A DNA stretch of 64,000 bases from Chrysomallon squamiferum (GCA_012295275.1 CM022672.1:13253995-13317994), one strand, 5' to 3'; positions 32,501 through 48,829 are shown, counted from the first letter of the stretch. The notes: generated by a model from the letters alone, not told the origin. Numbers and translations: made by a program.

Positions 32501-33113
32501 GCGTGAACAAGAATTTATGAGGCGACAACAAAAAGAGAAAGCTGAGCGTGAACGACAGCGTTTGGAAAGGGAAAGACAACGTGAAAAAGAAGAAGAAGAA
32601 GCCTTGGAGTTGGCTCAACATTCCCAGTTGGCACAGCGAACCCAGTTACAACAGGAGGAGATGATACGACAGCAGGAACTGGAACATATTAATCGACAGA
32701 AAGAAAGGGAGAGGCAGAAGGAACAAGATCGACGGAGGCGGGAAGCTGTAAGATATAATTATTTTTAATAACTGTTGAATACATGTAATGTCTAGCTGTG
32801 TTAGGAAACAGTATGTAGCTTTACTTGGCTAGTATGAGGAAGATTTTGTATATATTTTGAACACGGGGTAAAAGGAGTTTTTCTGTCAGAAACATTAAAT
32901 GTTGCTGACAGGTCTGTGGGGTATGACTTTATTTCACTCTTAAAACTGTACAGTTTGCTTTCATTAACCCTTTAAAACATAATATATATTACTTGAAATG
33001 TATTTATAAATTTAAATTCAGTTTTGTTTGGGGTTTTTTGTTTGCAGATGGCCAACAAAATTGACATGAATGCTCAGAGTGAGTTAATGGCTTCTTTTGA
33101 GGAAATGTTGTGA
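14590..33113 (+). CDS. BRD4: BET-family double bromodomain protein, BRD4/fs(1)h long form
   Basis: This encodes a nuclear acetyl-lysine reader that recruits P-TEFb. The exons are 14590-14702, 17461-17521, 18119-18298, 19043-19189, 19746-19814, 19954-20547, 20690-20875, 21794-21913, 22315-22416, 22773-22901, 23755-23958, 24500-24899, 25436-25606, 25771-25887, 26356-26484, 30313-30549, 30858-30962, 31164-31394, 31709-31827, 32065-32205, 32490-32747 and 33048-33113, giving 1292 aa. BD1 spans about 81-190 (WPF 104-106, acetyl-lysine Asn N163). BD2 spans about 470-580 (WPF 494-496, N553). An acidic CK2-type cluster ([16 protein letters not shown]), a Lys/Arg-rich basic stretch, the ET domain (about 750-826) and a Ser/Asp SEED-like run (about 880-908) follow. 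After a Pro-rich region and a charged coiled coil, the protein ends [17 protein letters not shown], the P-TEFb-binding motif. An in-frame TAA at 14560 precedes the chosen ATG. Which vertebrate BRD2/3/4 paralogue it matches is moot if the species has one BET gene, but the tail is BRD4-like. The donor of the seventh exon (GTTGTT) is weak, so its end is the least certain. Confidence 0.95.
21029..21583. mobile_element. TTAA-flanked element, possible piggyBac-type MITE
   Basis: This lies in the intron before BD2. The left end reads TTAA-ACCCTGGGAGC and the right end GCTCCTTGGG-TTAA, an imperfect inverted repeat enclosing about 550 bases without coding potential. The ends resemble the 80-base element in the WDR5 intron. 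The family is inferred from the TTAA target and the ends only. Confidence 0.45.
26485..30312 (+). other. Large BET intron with a possible short-isoform terminus
   Basis: Reading through the donor after the Ser-rich exon gives one Gly codon and then a TAG stop (26487-26489). AATAAA signals follow at 27007, 27241 and 27509, the last with a GT-rich stretch about 40 bases downstream. Retention with polyadenylation here would give a protein of about 909 aa with both bromodomains and the ET domain but no P-TEFb tail, matching the short form known for BRD4 and fs(1)h. The longest open frame inside (27336-27701) looks like random AT-rich sequence. Confidence 0.5.
32346..32424. repeat. Imperfect tandem duplication in a BET intron
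   Basis: Two copies of about 40 bases share the core AGCTAATGGYTGATCTTTT and a CTATT tail. They lie in the intron before the coiled-coil exon. Confidence 0.75.
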
Positions 33114-36100
33114 GATGGAAACCAGAAAATGTGGCACACCAAGTTATTTTCATTCCATGGCACTGTATATGACATTGCTACTTCTCATCAACTCATCCCA
33201 ACTAAAGTGTTCATTGAATGTGGTCTCTGGTATTGGAATGGGCCAGTTAGCTGTACTTCGTGAAACGACAGATAGTTTGCCTATTGAATACATTGATGTT
33301 AAAAACTGAAGAGGAGAGGAGAGATGTCTTGGTGTTCGAACAGGAAAATGTATATATACATGTGACCAGAGTAGTGAGGTTTTCTGATGCCTTAGGTATA
33401 GGAACCTTGCATGATTTGTGTCAGTATTACATTGAACTAAGCTTAATAATTGACAGAAAAGGTGCAGTGTAAAAGAGTTACCAGTTGATATCATCTTTTT
33501 TTTTCTTTTTTCACTCAGCATGTTAATTTAAAAATGTGTCATCATTACTTCATTGGGCTCTTGTGTCTGTTCTATTTGCACAGTTAAAAATAATTTAATG
33601 TACACGAAAACAATCTACAGCTGATGTTCTTAAGGTATGCATTGAATACTAGACAAATCTGCATGTACTCCATGCAGTTAACTTAAATTTGTTGGGCCAA
33701 ACTTAGTTTCAGAAGAAAAATGTTTCTTCTGTTGCAAAAACATCTGAATATATACTATGCAGCAAGCATTAGGCATGTACTTGTTTCTGCATCAAAATGA
33801 GGAATCTTTGTTCTTGTTATAAAGGAATAATATGCTCAATGGACAAATTGTTGCATGGCTTTGAAAACTATTTGATGTTGAACCTTTTTTTTTTTCTTAT
33901 TTTATTTTATCTTTTTAAACAATATCTTCCCATTGTCTTTTTATTTGGGAAATTGTGTTTCAAGAAAATGTACATTTTAGCATTTGAAGTTTCAAATGAA
34001 AGGAAAATAATTTTTTTTTTTTTTTTTTTTTTGTGGAAAATAAATCTGAAAAATTTATATGCCTTTTCCTAATCAGCAGATAACCATACATTTTGGTAGA
34101 TTTTTAATCTATTTTTGCTACTTTGTTTTTGTTAAGATTTGTGACAGATAGAAAGGGTTGTATGGATCATTGCTTTCAAAACATTGAAAAAATATTTTAT
34201 AAAATATATGTAATCTTGTACAGTTCTGATGAAAAACACATGCCAATAACATATAGTGTCACGGTCTTTTTTTTTTTTTTTTTTTTCCATTTCTTTATTA
34301 TTATTTTTTTTATGTAGCTTTATTTCACATTTTGGAATAACTGAACACTGTCGTGTCATCACTTCTGTCTGTATTGTATATGTCTTGATTTATCAAGTTT
34401 TTTAAATGTTTTTTTTATTTATTTTTTTATTACCAGTGAAATGATAAATTGATAATCACAATCATGGAGAGCTAGTTTGACTAAAATGAAATGATGATTT
34501 ATGCCCATCATATGAGATGAGTGCACAAATATGAAAAAGAATTTAGATGGCTAAAATTGTAGATAATAGATACTTTTTTCCATTTAGTGTATGTATTTTC
34601 CTGATGATGCAGTACATATTCCAAATATTAGAGACAAACATACTGATGTAAATATATATAGTTTTTTAATTATTATTTTCAGTTTTAAGCTAATAATATT
34701 AGTAATACTTATCACATACACAGAATAAATGGTTGTGTGTCATGGTTCGAAGTGAAAAGCAATTTAAGTGTTAAATCTATACATTTTCATAATACACAAC
34801 AAAAACAGAAATGCTTGATTTTTGTTTAGTATTGATTTCAGAAGTAATAAATTATTTCTGAATGGAAGTCATTCAAAGTAGTAGTCATTTTTTCGTTCAT
34901 AGAAATCAGGAAAATGTAAAAATTGTAATATTGTTCTGTTAACTGCTAAATATTTAGTAGTTCATTTGTTGTTGAAATGTATTTTCTCTTTGTAGTTTTA
35001 TAACAAAACCTAACCTTGTCATCTGTCAAGAATGTGTGTGGTGTACATATATATATGTCTATATATGGGTGTGTTTGCAGTGAAACGCCTGCTAATAAGA
35101 TTTCATATACTTTCTACTGTTTATTTAATATTGATAATGACGTGGTTTGTTTAATTTTCATTTATACTCAAAATATTGAAAGGTCACTAAACATTAAACA
35201 TTTTCAGAATCTGGTTACTGGGTATTCTAATCACTAATTTATTTTCATAAATTATTTCATTAATCCCACATCTTCAAGTACTGTATCTCATAGCCTGTTA
35301 AATCAAATTTAGGAAGTTGTTTGTCTTAACAGTGCCTGCTGAAAGTATTTGAACACTTTGATTTAAAATTATGAAGTTAAAATTTATTTTTGAAATTAAA
35401 ATTTCCAAATGTTATTGGGTAATGGTTGATGAATTTTAAAATTAGTTTATCAAAAAGCTTGCACAAGACATAAAATAGTGTTAAGTACAACTATAAAAGT
35501 CTAGAGAAAGGACATACATGTTTTGAAATGAATAACTTATTTTGTGCAGTAAATTTTACAACATAAAATGGTAATTTAAATTGACACTGAAACTTTGAAA
35601 ACTGAGTTACAAAAACATGAATAATAAATATTGGCTTTTAGAATGTAACTATTAGAAATGAGTGGTCAATATACAGGATTATTATGCTGTCTCACTTTAG
35701 CCTTGTCGAAAAACTATTATACATGTAATACTCCTTACTGCTGTCATAATAGAATTAGTACAAGATATCCATCAATTGACTAGTATTTACATAATTCTGT
35801 AATTCTGAATACCTCCTTTGCAATCTTTTCTGCAGTCAACAGATCTTCTCCAATAAGACCAAAACCAGAATAACTAAACTAGCCATTGCTGCTTTTATAT
35901 CAAATATGTCTGATTATAATCATTGTAAAGTCCTGTAAAACTACCAAACTGTCCAGTTGCAAAAAGCAACATATAAAGTGCAATTGAAGATGTGTGAAGA
36001 AAAGGATCATGCATATGGAGTTGATCTCGCTTAGTGATGCTGCAACTCATTTTTAAAAAACATTTAGTGAATATTTATTTTTTCAATACATCTGTATTAT

Positions 36101-36430
36101 TTTTTGCCTCATTTCATTCAGTTTCATACTAATATATGACCGTGTCATATTTATTTATAAATGTTTGTGTAAATTTTGTCAGTAAAAAGTTTTAAGAAGG
36201 TAGGGAAAAAAATGTTCATGTATAATGTATGATTGTCTAAATGAATTTGTAGAAAATGTGAATTACATAATGGGGGAAAAAAAACTCTTAATTTAAATAA
36301 CACTGTCTTCTGTCTTGCTTGTAAGATTGCTATTATCTGTATGCATGAATTTTATTATGGATGCTGCTTTGTACATTGCTGAAGCATCAGTTTCTTGGAA
36401 TCTGACAATAAATTGTTAATATGTAAAAAA
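33114..36430 (+). other. BET gene 3'UTR
   Basis: About 3.3 kb after the stop lacks coding potential. It carries poly-T and TATA runs (for example 34008-34032 and 34267-34286) and several possible poly(A) signals, including 34039. Open frames here show no domain features. The extent is inferred from the strong signal at 36407 next to the opposing TADA1 signal. Confidence 0.6.
36407..36412 (+). terminator. Candidate distal poly(A) signal of the BET gene
   Basis: AATAAA in the context TCTGACAATAAATTGTTAAT, followed by an A-rich stretch. It is placed right at the junction with the convergent TADA1 3' end. Confidence 0.6.
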
Positions 36431-36434
36431 AAGT

Positions 36435-36449
36435 TTTATTTCTTTTATT
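36435..36449 (-). terminator. Candidate poly(A) signals of TADA1
   Basis: Two AATAAA signals on the minus strand (reverse complement of 36435-36440 and 36444-36449) give a TADA1 3'UTR of about 570 bases. They face the BET signal some 25 bases away. Confidence 0.5.
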
Positions 36450-37000
36450 TTGTATGATTACTATAAATACAATAACTTGGCTGAGAGAGATGACAAAATA
36501 TTAAAAAAATTATGCTTCTTTCATATATTTTCAGATGTGTAAATCACATTGTACAAATTAAAAAGCAACAAAATGACTTAATTTCTGTTTACCTAAATAA
36601 ATGATTTATAAATTAAACCAGTTCTAAATGTGTGAAAAACATTCATTTACAATTTGGTTCTCATTCAGGAATGTCTTCATTCTTCTGCTTGAGGTGTAAC
36701 TGATCCTGCTCAAGGCTCTAAAAACTCTTCACTTTTTAAATGGTCTGTTCTGAAATGTGCTTACTAAATGCGTTAGTATTAACAGTAAACAATTTCATCA
36801 GACAACAGTAGTTATCAACCTTTGACTTGTGTAGGTTTAGCATGTTTTGTTGCAAAAGCAAACATTTTCAGAATCCCACAACTTAAATTCTTTGCTATCT
36901 TGCTAGCTATTAAATATGGGGAATTAAAGCTTTCAAAGAAAGCATTCCCTGTCAAGAAAAGTTTTTTTTTTTTTTTTTTCATTTTAGAATGACTTATTAT
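36450..37000 (-). other. TADA1 3'UTR
   Basis: Non-coding stretch after the TADA1 stop, containing a 19-base run of T at about 36962-36979. Confidence 0.5.
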
Positions 37001-38516
37001 TCATTTAAGTGAGGATTCAAAATTATTCAGATTTTGTTTAAGAAAAGCTTGTTGCTTGTGTATACTGCTCTGATCTAGTTCATCTCGACTTGGATGCCAC
37101 AGCTTGTGAATTGCTCTTTCCACTGCTGGAGCATAAACAGCATGAGATGGAATGGATGACCGGTATAACTGAAATAAAAAATAATATATTAAAATATAAA
37201 CAGTTAGCTATAGAAAGTGAAAACACATCATAGGAATGTCAGTGAGCATTCAACTCATCTCGGCAATAATTAAGTTATAATTAAAATAACAGTATAATGC
37301 TAAACTTGTCTTGTTATTATTCTTTTTTTCTTTTTCTTTTAAGTTATACATATTGGTGGAATATGTAAGAATGAAAAACAAACAAACAGACAAAAAGGAT
37401 AACTATATAAAATTCTCACCAAAAGTGTTTCAAGTAAATCAAACAGAGTTATGTGACCACTGGTTTGAGGTGGCACTGTTACTGTAGCAACCTGGTGGGC
37501 TGCAGTACCTTCTCCTATGTCTAAAGAGGGTTTTAAACTTGGTGTGTGTGAACCACCCAGAGAGATCATTGTAGCTTCACTGAAAAAATAAAAACTCTAC
37601 TTTTTAACATTTTTTTAATAGTTTTCAGTTTTGTTTGTTTTTTTGAATAAAAGAAAAAAGAAAGAATCTAAAGCCTTAATCAGTTAAATTGTATCAAAGA
37701 ATATGCAACATATTAGAGTCTTTAAAAATGTCTCTAATCTGGTTTAGAATAAAATTTAATATCTGAATTAGATAAAATGTGCCAGGTTTAGTTCAGATCC
37801 CAATTTGGTGTAGATGCACCAAAGAAACAAAATAATTTTTTATACAATAATTAAAGAAACATTAACCAGAAGAGATTAAATCTGGATTAAATTTCAGGTA
37901 ACAGAATACTTGAGATTGAAACTGTAACCAAAAAAACCCCAACAAAAATAAAACAAAAGAAACTCGTAAAATTAAGTATCACATCTGCAATGCCTGGAAC
38001 TGGAAGTGTTTTCAATTTCAGAAGAATGTATGGAAACATGATGTAAGTCTAAATATGAAATGAATTTATATTTCATATATAGTTTATACAGCTGGTTGGT
38101 TAGTGTATTTATATAATACAACTACTGATACAGCTAACATTCCAAATAATAATGTTATTAAAAAGTAAGTAAAAAGTTTTACTACCTTTCTTGACAAGAA
38201 TCATCCACCATTGCTGCTTGTCTAAGATAAGGGTTCTTCACTTCTGATCCCATAGCAAATCTGAACTGATTTTCTCTTAGCTTGTAACCAACTTTTCTTG
38301 CCAGAATCAGAGACATTAAATTCTTCAGCTGAATCTGAAATTAAAACAATTCTAAACATTTCATATTTTAGATATTTATAAGAATAACTTGATGATCAAA
38401 ATTCTTTCCAAGAAAGACATAAGGTCTTGGTAAAATATGTGAGTTTGGGTAATTTCTTGAAAGATTCACTAAGAACTGTTGATTCTGCATGCCTTTCATA
38501 ATCGTAATTTCTAATG

Positions 38517-38548
<32 letters not shown>

Positions 38549-41500
38549 TATTATAGTATTATGTTGGCACGTTGATTAAAATAAAAATAAAAAATAAGTA
38601 TTTGGAGAAGTTAGGACTGTATTTTTTCTGGAGGGATATATTTGCTATCTTTTAAAATTTAGTGTATAAACACTATTTCATTTTGTTATTAGGACTAAAA
38701 AACAGCACGATGTTCTTAAGAAATTTCAAAACGACAGTTGTTACTGTTCATCTTACTCTATTATTTTGTGTGTGTGTGTGTGTATGTGTGTCAGAGGCAG
38801 ATATTCTGGGTGTGTTAGATGTAGGTGTATGTGAATGCACCACTACTTTTACTACTGCACACCCATCAAGGACGATAAATTCATCATAAATATAAAATCA
38901 GTTCATAATATAATCGTTGGTCTTATCAGTAAACTACTTTTATGAAATTGTTCTCAACACACCTGACAGCTAGTTGTATCATAATGTGGCACTGTGTTGA
39001 TGGTGAGTTACTGGAGAGGAACAAAAATAAATGCCAAAAGGATGAGCAACATACCACAAGTGTATGTCACAGACACATACAGATACACACAAACAGACAG
39101 ACAGACAGATCTTATGTTTTACCTCACAGGCCTGGATGACTAACTTCACTGTTCCTGATGCAATATCATGTAGATCAGATTCTAATGCACATACTAAAAT
39201 TCTACCATGTATCATCTGGGAATCAGGAAGAAGATTTTCTCTTGATGCAAATCCTGAAATTTAAAGAGTTACAGTTTTTCAGATTGTAAAATTAATATAT
39301 TTCAAACATTTCAAATTACTGAAAGAGATTTTGTTAAAAATCCCCAAATCCACCAAGTTACCCATAAAAACAATAATAATTATGTTAAATGCTATCTTTT
39401 CTTCTTATAAAATGCTATGGTTTAAATTGAAAATTATAAAAAAATTATTTTCTATAAAAATCAAAAAAATAAATAACACACTATTGTTATTAAAGATTTG
39501 CTAAAATCTTTTACCTAATGTATATTGCATATCTTCTACCAGTGGTGTTGGTGTTTTAGGAATGTTAGCTAGTGGATTAACTGGCACAAAGCGTTGCTGA
39601 AATGTATAAATTATTATCTTATTATTATTTAATACTTATACTGCATTTTAAATATATCCAATGAAGTCCAATGAAATTTCTAAAAATAACAATAATTTAA
39701 AAAAATAAAAATAGGACATATTTATGACATTCATGATGCTGTGTCAAAATATTTATCAACTCATTAAAGTTAATATTTACCAGTATAAAAAATTAAGATA
39801 TTTCTAATCAACTACAATAGTGAAATTATGAAGTATGTTTCATCTTGGAACAAAATCTTTTATTTGCAGGCTCAGTGATTATTATTTAATAAAAACAAAT
39901 TAAATCTTTAACGATCAGACATTTTTTAATTTCAATTAATATTTTCATGAATGGAACAAAGACCATTAATTTTTTTTTTTTTTTTTTTTTAAATAAAAGT
40001 AAGAAATTTAATCACAGGAATAATAACAATAATAATAATTACAATCGCAGTAACAATAACAATAATAAGTCAAATCTTTCAATAAAGCATCCTTAAGCCT
40101 GTTGTCAACTTTATGTAGCACTTAGCTGTAATGAACTTAATACTCAAAAATGCTTGAGAAACTATTGTATTTCAACACTGAAATAATTAAAAATGAAATA
40201 ACAACAACAGTGAATTCTCACCTGAAGATTTGATCTGCCACCAGGAATTTTTCTTTTCAGTTTTCCTTTCTTTTGTAATTTGCTGCAGCTTGATGTGAGT
40301 ATTGGTCGAGAAGGATCCTTGGTCACTGAAATCAACAGTACATTTTATATATATATATATATTTGTGTGTGTGTGTGTGCATATATGTATGTATGTATGT
40401 TGTGTGTACATGTGTGTGTGTATGTAATTTAAATACAAATAATTAATCTGATATAAAGTATACCTTTTGTTTCCCATACAAATAGCCTAAATATATAGTA
40501 CACAAAAATTATTTTAAAATAATTGTTTTATTTTTATCTCTCAAATACTTTTTTAAACATTAAAACTGAAAGCTCCTGATATGAAAGTAGTAGATTTTTT
40601 GTCATTGTTTTAGGACATTACTAGTGAAGAGAAATGTAGAAAAATCCCTGAATGATTGAACATTTGCTCTTCTTTACCAAAGCAGAATCACATGAATAAA
40701 ATAAAACAATAACTTGGTAGAACATAGTGTATTTATATTATTTATTTGTACTAACACATTTCATTTTAATTAAATCATTCCTGATATTCATAAATAATAA
40801 TTATTCCAAATTTGTGAATATAACATTTCAATGATCATCTTGATGAAATTTCACACTAATTATCAAAAACATAAACCACTTTGGTTGTCAAAATATATAT
40901 TATTATTTAACATACATGTATATACTGTTATTTCTTTATTCCAGTTGTTATCAGAAACCAGTTTTAAATTAAATGTGGTTTAGGTAGGATTTTATTAATA
41001 AAAAATCAAGAGTACCTGAAGAGGAATTTAAAATCAAGAGTTTACAAAAGAAATTGGCTGGATAACATAGAACTATGTAATGATCTTTTGCTAAAAAATG
41101 TAAAAATGGTCATGTAGGCATAATAATATTTTTACATATTATTTACTTTATCACTTGCTCTCCCACAATTTATAATAAGTTTAAAATCCTGAACATGGGT
41201 CTTACGGGAGCTAAGGACAACTGCAAACTGCAGTACTCTCCCCCAACTGTTGATTCATACACTCATAACGTGAATCATTTAACTTACTTGGAATAACTTT
41301 CGACTGACATCGTGAAATTACAGCAAGAAGAAATTCATTATGAAGATGAACTGCAAAATAAAGTAAGTAGATTCTGATTATAAAATGTAACAGAAAAATT
41401 CTGTAACATAAAAACCCAAACACCTTTATTAAAATTCGATTTTTTTCTTCTGATAATCAACAAACAACAGAGTTGCTTTTGATTAAAGCTTTCATTTCTT

Positions 41501-42179
41501 AATTTAATTATTTTTAAGGATGTATATTTAAAGTTCATAAACAGATTTTTTTTTTTTAAATTTCTTTATTAATGACGTTTTAATACAAATCAGTAAGAAA
41601 TGCTGCAAAGGTACCTGCATCAGTTGTAAGTAGTTTCCGAGCTTCCAAATCAAATTCTTCCTTAGAAATCTGCAAAATCAATAATAAAGAAAATCACTCA
41701 AAACTAATTGTACTGAAATTTTTTAAGATGCATAATAGTATTATGTACATTTTACATTAAATTTGGAAAGTATATCTCTTAATTTAGTGATGAAAAACAT
41801 GCCCTTTTTTCATATGTAAAATATTTTTATAACCATAAAAAAATATGTATTTATTTAGTTATATATATTTAAAAATGTTTTAAGTTTGATGATAATTACA
41901 ATTTATGAAGCAAAAATATCACAGATGTGCAGTTTATATATACATCATCATGTTACTATCAGTAAAATATTTTTCTAAAACATACCTGTTGTTTAAACCA
42001 TGACTTCAAATTCTGCAAATACCTGTGAATAGCAAGAAGAAAAGACATCTCAAAAACAATTTAACAGTCAAAATCTACCATTAAACAGCATGCAGAGAAT
42101 TTTTCAAAAGAATGTATGAAAATATATTCAACAATACATCAACATTTTCATTACCTGCCCACTCACACACACATGAACA

Positions 42180-42217
<38 letters not shown>

Positions 42218-44575
42218 AATACACATACACCACCCTTACATATCCATAATGATAAAAAACCATAAGACTGTATGTCTACTAGCTGATTTAAAATCCTTCA
42301 TGCATAGTCATGGGAAAAGTTAGAATGGGAAATTGTCCAACAGATGTTTAAACAGATTTGTTCCTACAGTCATTCATGCCTTAAGCATGGGACCAGAATA
42401 AAATGATATGCTTCTAAAGCTGGTTTTCTAAAAGCCCAATAAATGGTCTGGTTTGTATATTAATTTAACTTTGTGATAAAACACACATAATCACTTGTCT
42501 GACATGCAACATTTTAGCAAATTCAAAATAAAAGCATTAAGAATAGCTATGACATGCTAATGACCTGCACATATGAAAATAATCATGGTTGTAAAATGTA
42601 TTTAAAAAAAAAAATTATTTTAACATAATTTATTTTAATTTTTAATTTGTTAATTTCTAAAAAAAAATTGTTGCCAACAAATTTATATTATAAATATTTA
42701 TTAATTGTTGTAGTATAAGATTAATATTTTAATTAATTAATGCAGTCAAGTAGTTATAATTTTTTTAAATTGATATATTTTGCCTATATTTTGCCTATAT
42801 CAAATGGTCAAATTTTTTTTATCCACCTAAAGATCTTGTATATAAAATTAGTTAATGTATACAATCCACTTAGTGGTAGCAAAATCCAATTTATTCCACC
42901 AAGCAGCTGATAAAACAGCTGTTGCAGATTAATAATCATCTGTCAACAGATGTACACTATCTAACTGTTGTTAGTTTGTATAAAATTATCTAGTCTAATA
43001 ACTTGGTATTTAATTCCAGGCTAAATCATGTGATGTCTATGCATGGAACAGACATAATGAACTATTTTTTGCTCTCACAAATATATATATATATAAAATA
43101 TAAAATAAAATAAAATAAAATTCTCATTAACATATATGCACACAAACATATATAGAAAACAAAAACTATTAAATGAAATATTTAAATAAAGTTATCACAT
43201 ACACTTGAAATAATAATTAAAAAAGTAAAATAATATAAAAAAATAAATAAAATAAAAAATGAAATAAAAATAAAATATCTAGACATATAACACTCAGATT
43301 TTCAAATACATTAACGTCTAACATTCAGTTTTGTTTTTTTAAATTTAAGTTATTTCATTCTTATGCCTTTGAAAATTTATATCAGTATTTTTATTTTTTA
43401 TTATTTTTTCAAACATTTTATATATAATTTAAAACAGCATACATAATTTACTGTTCTAATCAGTGCCCGCTGGCTGAATCTAATATAGCAATTAGAATGG
43501 TCATGCTTGGCCATGCTTGGCTATAAAATCACACATCCTCTCTGCACCACCCAGTTTATTTCCCATTCTACAATATACAAATACTAATTCAATACTAAAT
43601 ACTATTTCTAAAATTATCTAAATAATACGATTATTTATAAATACGTGTTTTTCTTTAATCATGTCATATAGTTTGTTCATTGTTTGCTAGATCAAACAAG
43701 AATATGACATCCCCCACACCTAAAAGAAAAATACTACCATATATTTTGAAATGCTTTGAAAATTCTCCACAGCTTCCCCCCCCCATCCAGAATATGTTAA
43801 AGTGACATTACCATGCACTGAAACCTTGGTACTTTTATCTTAAGATCTGAATCACATTCTAAAATTCTCAAATATATATGATTTATCCTTACAGTGGATA
43901 GACTGGTATGAAAATTATTCTTGCAAAAAATATAAACAATGACAGATGTGTGATGCATTTTTGTTTAATTTCTACGTTAACTTATTTCTACTGCTGAATA
44001 TACTGGGATATAAGTTAGAAAATAATGATCAGTTAACAATTCTTATTTTTATTCATTTCTCGTAACTCAACAATATATATATATATATATATAATCAAAT
44101 TGTTTATTGAAATTAAATGACATAGAACTGTTGTTGTTTTGTTTTTTTTTCTCCAGGAAAAAGTAAAATAACAATAAATTGAATAATGCTAATGCATGAC
44201 AATAAGATTGTCACAGTGACTATGTCAGTGACTTTAAGTCTGTAATCGGTTTTATATTTTTAATTAATTATTCAACAGTTCATTGTTCGGTTTATTTATT
44301 TACTTATTTATTTACTATTTTTAACCATGTTCTAGCCATTAATTTCTAAAATCTACTCGTTCTTATTTCCAGCAGCCTTAAAATTTCAATGTTTTATGGT
44401 ATTACATAAATTCACAAAGACATAATTCTTATAAATATATATAATATAGATATATAATTTAAAATGTATGTGGTATAGTTAATTAATCAGAACATCAAGC
44501 GTACAATTTCATCGAATCTCCTAGAGCTTCAGACAAATTCTTTCTTGCCGAATTAATATCTATAACAGCAGCCAT
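37001..44575 (-). CDS. TADA1: Transcriptional adapter 1 (SAGA subunit TADA1/ADA1)
   Basis: This is a core-module subunit of the SAGA histone acetyltransferase coactivator, in which its histone-fold region pairs with a TAF subunit in the nucleus. The minus-strand exons are 44575-44505, 42022-41986, 41669-41615, 41350-41288, 40325-40222, 39596-39515, 39253-39123, 38334-38186, 37579-37420 and 37168-37001. All phases agree, giving 339 aa (human 335). Diagnostic matches are ARKNLSEALGD near the N-terminus, NLKSWFKQQ-ISKEEFDLEARKLL, VHLHNEFLLAVISRCQ, the region IQLKNLMSLILARKVGYKLR, and IPSHAVYA with HKLWHPSRDEL near the C-terminus. The second exon uses the upstream acceptor (TTGCTATTCACAG), because only that one keeps the frame and restores the Tyr after KL. 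The first intron is about 2.5 kb and carries a long CA repeat. It is head to head with SURF4. Confidence 0.95.
38518..38545. repeat. Poly-T tract in a TADA1 intron
   Basis: About 28 consecutive T. In the same intron, a GT run lies at 38769-38792 and a CAGA run at about 39088-39109. Confidence 0.9.
40345..40426. repeat. Compound AT/GT/GTAT microsatellite in a TADA1 intron
   Basis: An AT run passes into GT, then GTAT and GT units. It starts about 20 bases upstream (minus strand) of the exon ending at 40325, close to its branch-point zone. Confidence 0.85.
42166..42219. repeat. CA microsatellite in TADA1 intron 1
   Basis: A mostly perfect CA run of about 32 bases (42180-42211) with degenerate CA flanks and a short AT tail. 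Confidence 0.9.
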
Positions 44576-44993
44576 TATCCTCGTTTCGTTTCTTTTTTAT
44601 TGTCTAATCTACAATGTATCGGAAAGATGCGGAAATTGGCGAAAGAAAAATGAAACAGTATTTGAGTACGTGGCATAATAGGCTGTCACAATCACCTCCC
44701 TCTTATGAATATAAATTAGCTCTTTATAATATTAAAAGAAAATTAATATTATTAAGCTACACTGAATAAACAAAATATTTTATTTTAGATTTATAGAATG
44801 ATTGTGTTTTAAAAACAATATTTCATTTCCTTGTTAAATGTAGTTTTACTTCAAATTAATAATATTTGAATATCGAGGGATGATGTCCAGGATACGTAAT
44901 AGCAGAAGTTCATGCGTCTTCTACTTCCGGTCATAGCGGGTAACAAGTTTTACGTGGCCAAGTTAGCCGAACATATCGGCAATTTGTGGCACC
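44576..44993. promoter_or_regulatory. Bidirectional promoter of TADA1 and SURF4
   Basis: Only 418 bases separate the two start codons. The SURF4-side half is richer in GC and contains ACTTCCGG (44923-44930), an ETS/GABP-type motif common in divergent housekeeping promoters. No TATA box is obvious. Promoter activity is inferred from layout. Confidence 0.6.
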
Positions 44994-47945
<2,952 letters not shown>

Positions 47946-48781
47946 TTTAACAAACTTTTAGCACATTTTATGAGGACATTTAAGTCATTTGCTTGTTATG
48001 TGGGCTTGCCGAGTCCTTTCCCAGCATGTTGTTGGCCATTTAATAGAGACTGACAGATTTAAGGAAAAATAATAGTAATTACTGTGTTTTTTTTGGGGTC
48101 AGAAAATATCACATAAGTGATAATAACTTTGAGTTGGTCATAATTTGAATTAATCTATTATTTTTGGCTGCAAAGTATGAATCTACAAGTGGACCATACT
48201 TGTACAAAGTTGTAGAGAATGAGTATAAATTTTGTTGTTTTATTTGCTTATTTAATTAAATCTATTATAGTAGTTGGTATAAACTATATTGATAAAATAC
48301 AAGGCATCAAGTTTTTCCGATCATAAACAACATGAATATATTGGTAGAACCTTCTACCTAAAATAATGACTGTCTTCCTTATTGTTTTTTCAGTCATGTA
48401 TAACCACTGTAATTTTCGCTTGCTCTTTTCAAGGTCAATTTCATTAAACTACATTAATATGTGAAAAAAATTCTTAAAATCTTGTTAAAATTCACAGTAG
48501 CACTTTTTAGCCAAATTGTCTAGAAGCCTTTGGAAATGTAAAATAATCTTATCATATTTTTTATTTTTTAATTGAATCTTGAAGCAACATATATCTAAGT
48601 TACGCTTTTAGATGATTTTAATATCATTTTGAAGTGTTGTGCAACAGGATTCGGCATACAGTTTGGTTTGAATTGGTACATGGATTGTTTGCAAGTTTAC
48701 TTAACTAGAACCACTGTTAACATTAATGTATGAAGCAAAAACATTAAAATGTTTGCAGTACAATAACTTTTTGAAAATCTG

Positions 48782-48787
48782 AATAAA
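48782..48787 (+). terminator. Candidate poly(A) signal of SURF4
   Basis: AATAAA about 840 bases after the stop, followed by a GT/T-rich stretch (GAGACTGTTTTATTTTTG). Another AATAAA near 49031 is an alternative. Confidence 0.5.
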
Positions 48788-48829
48788 TGCATATCCTGTA
48801 TTACAATGCTGAGACTGTTTTATTTTTGA

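Noticed and set aside
33150-33521. 123-codon open frame antisense to the BET 3'UTR
   Set aside because: No homology or promoter; several frames are open by chance in this less AT-rich stretch.
41986-42012. Shorter TADA1 exon using the nearer TTTGCAG acceptor
   Set aside because: It would break the reading frame with exon 1; the acceptor ten bases upstream keeps phase and restores the conserved Tyr before NLKSW.
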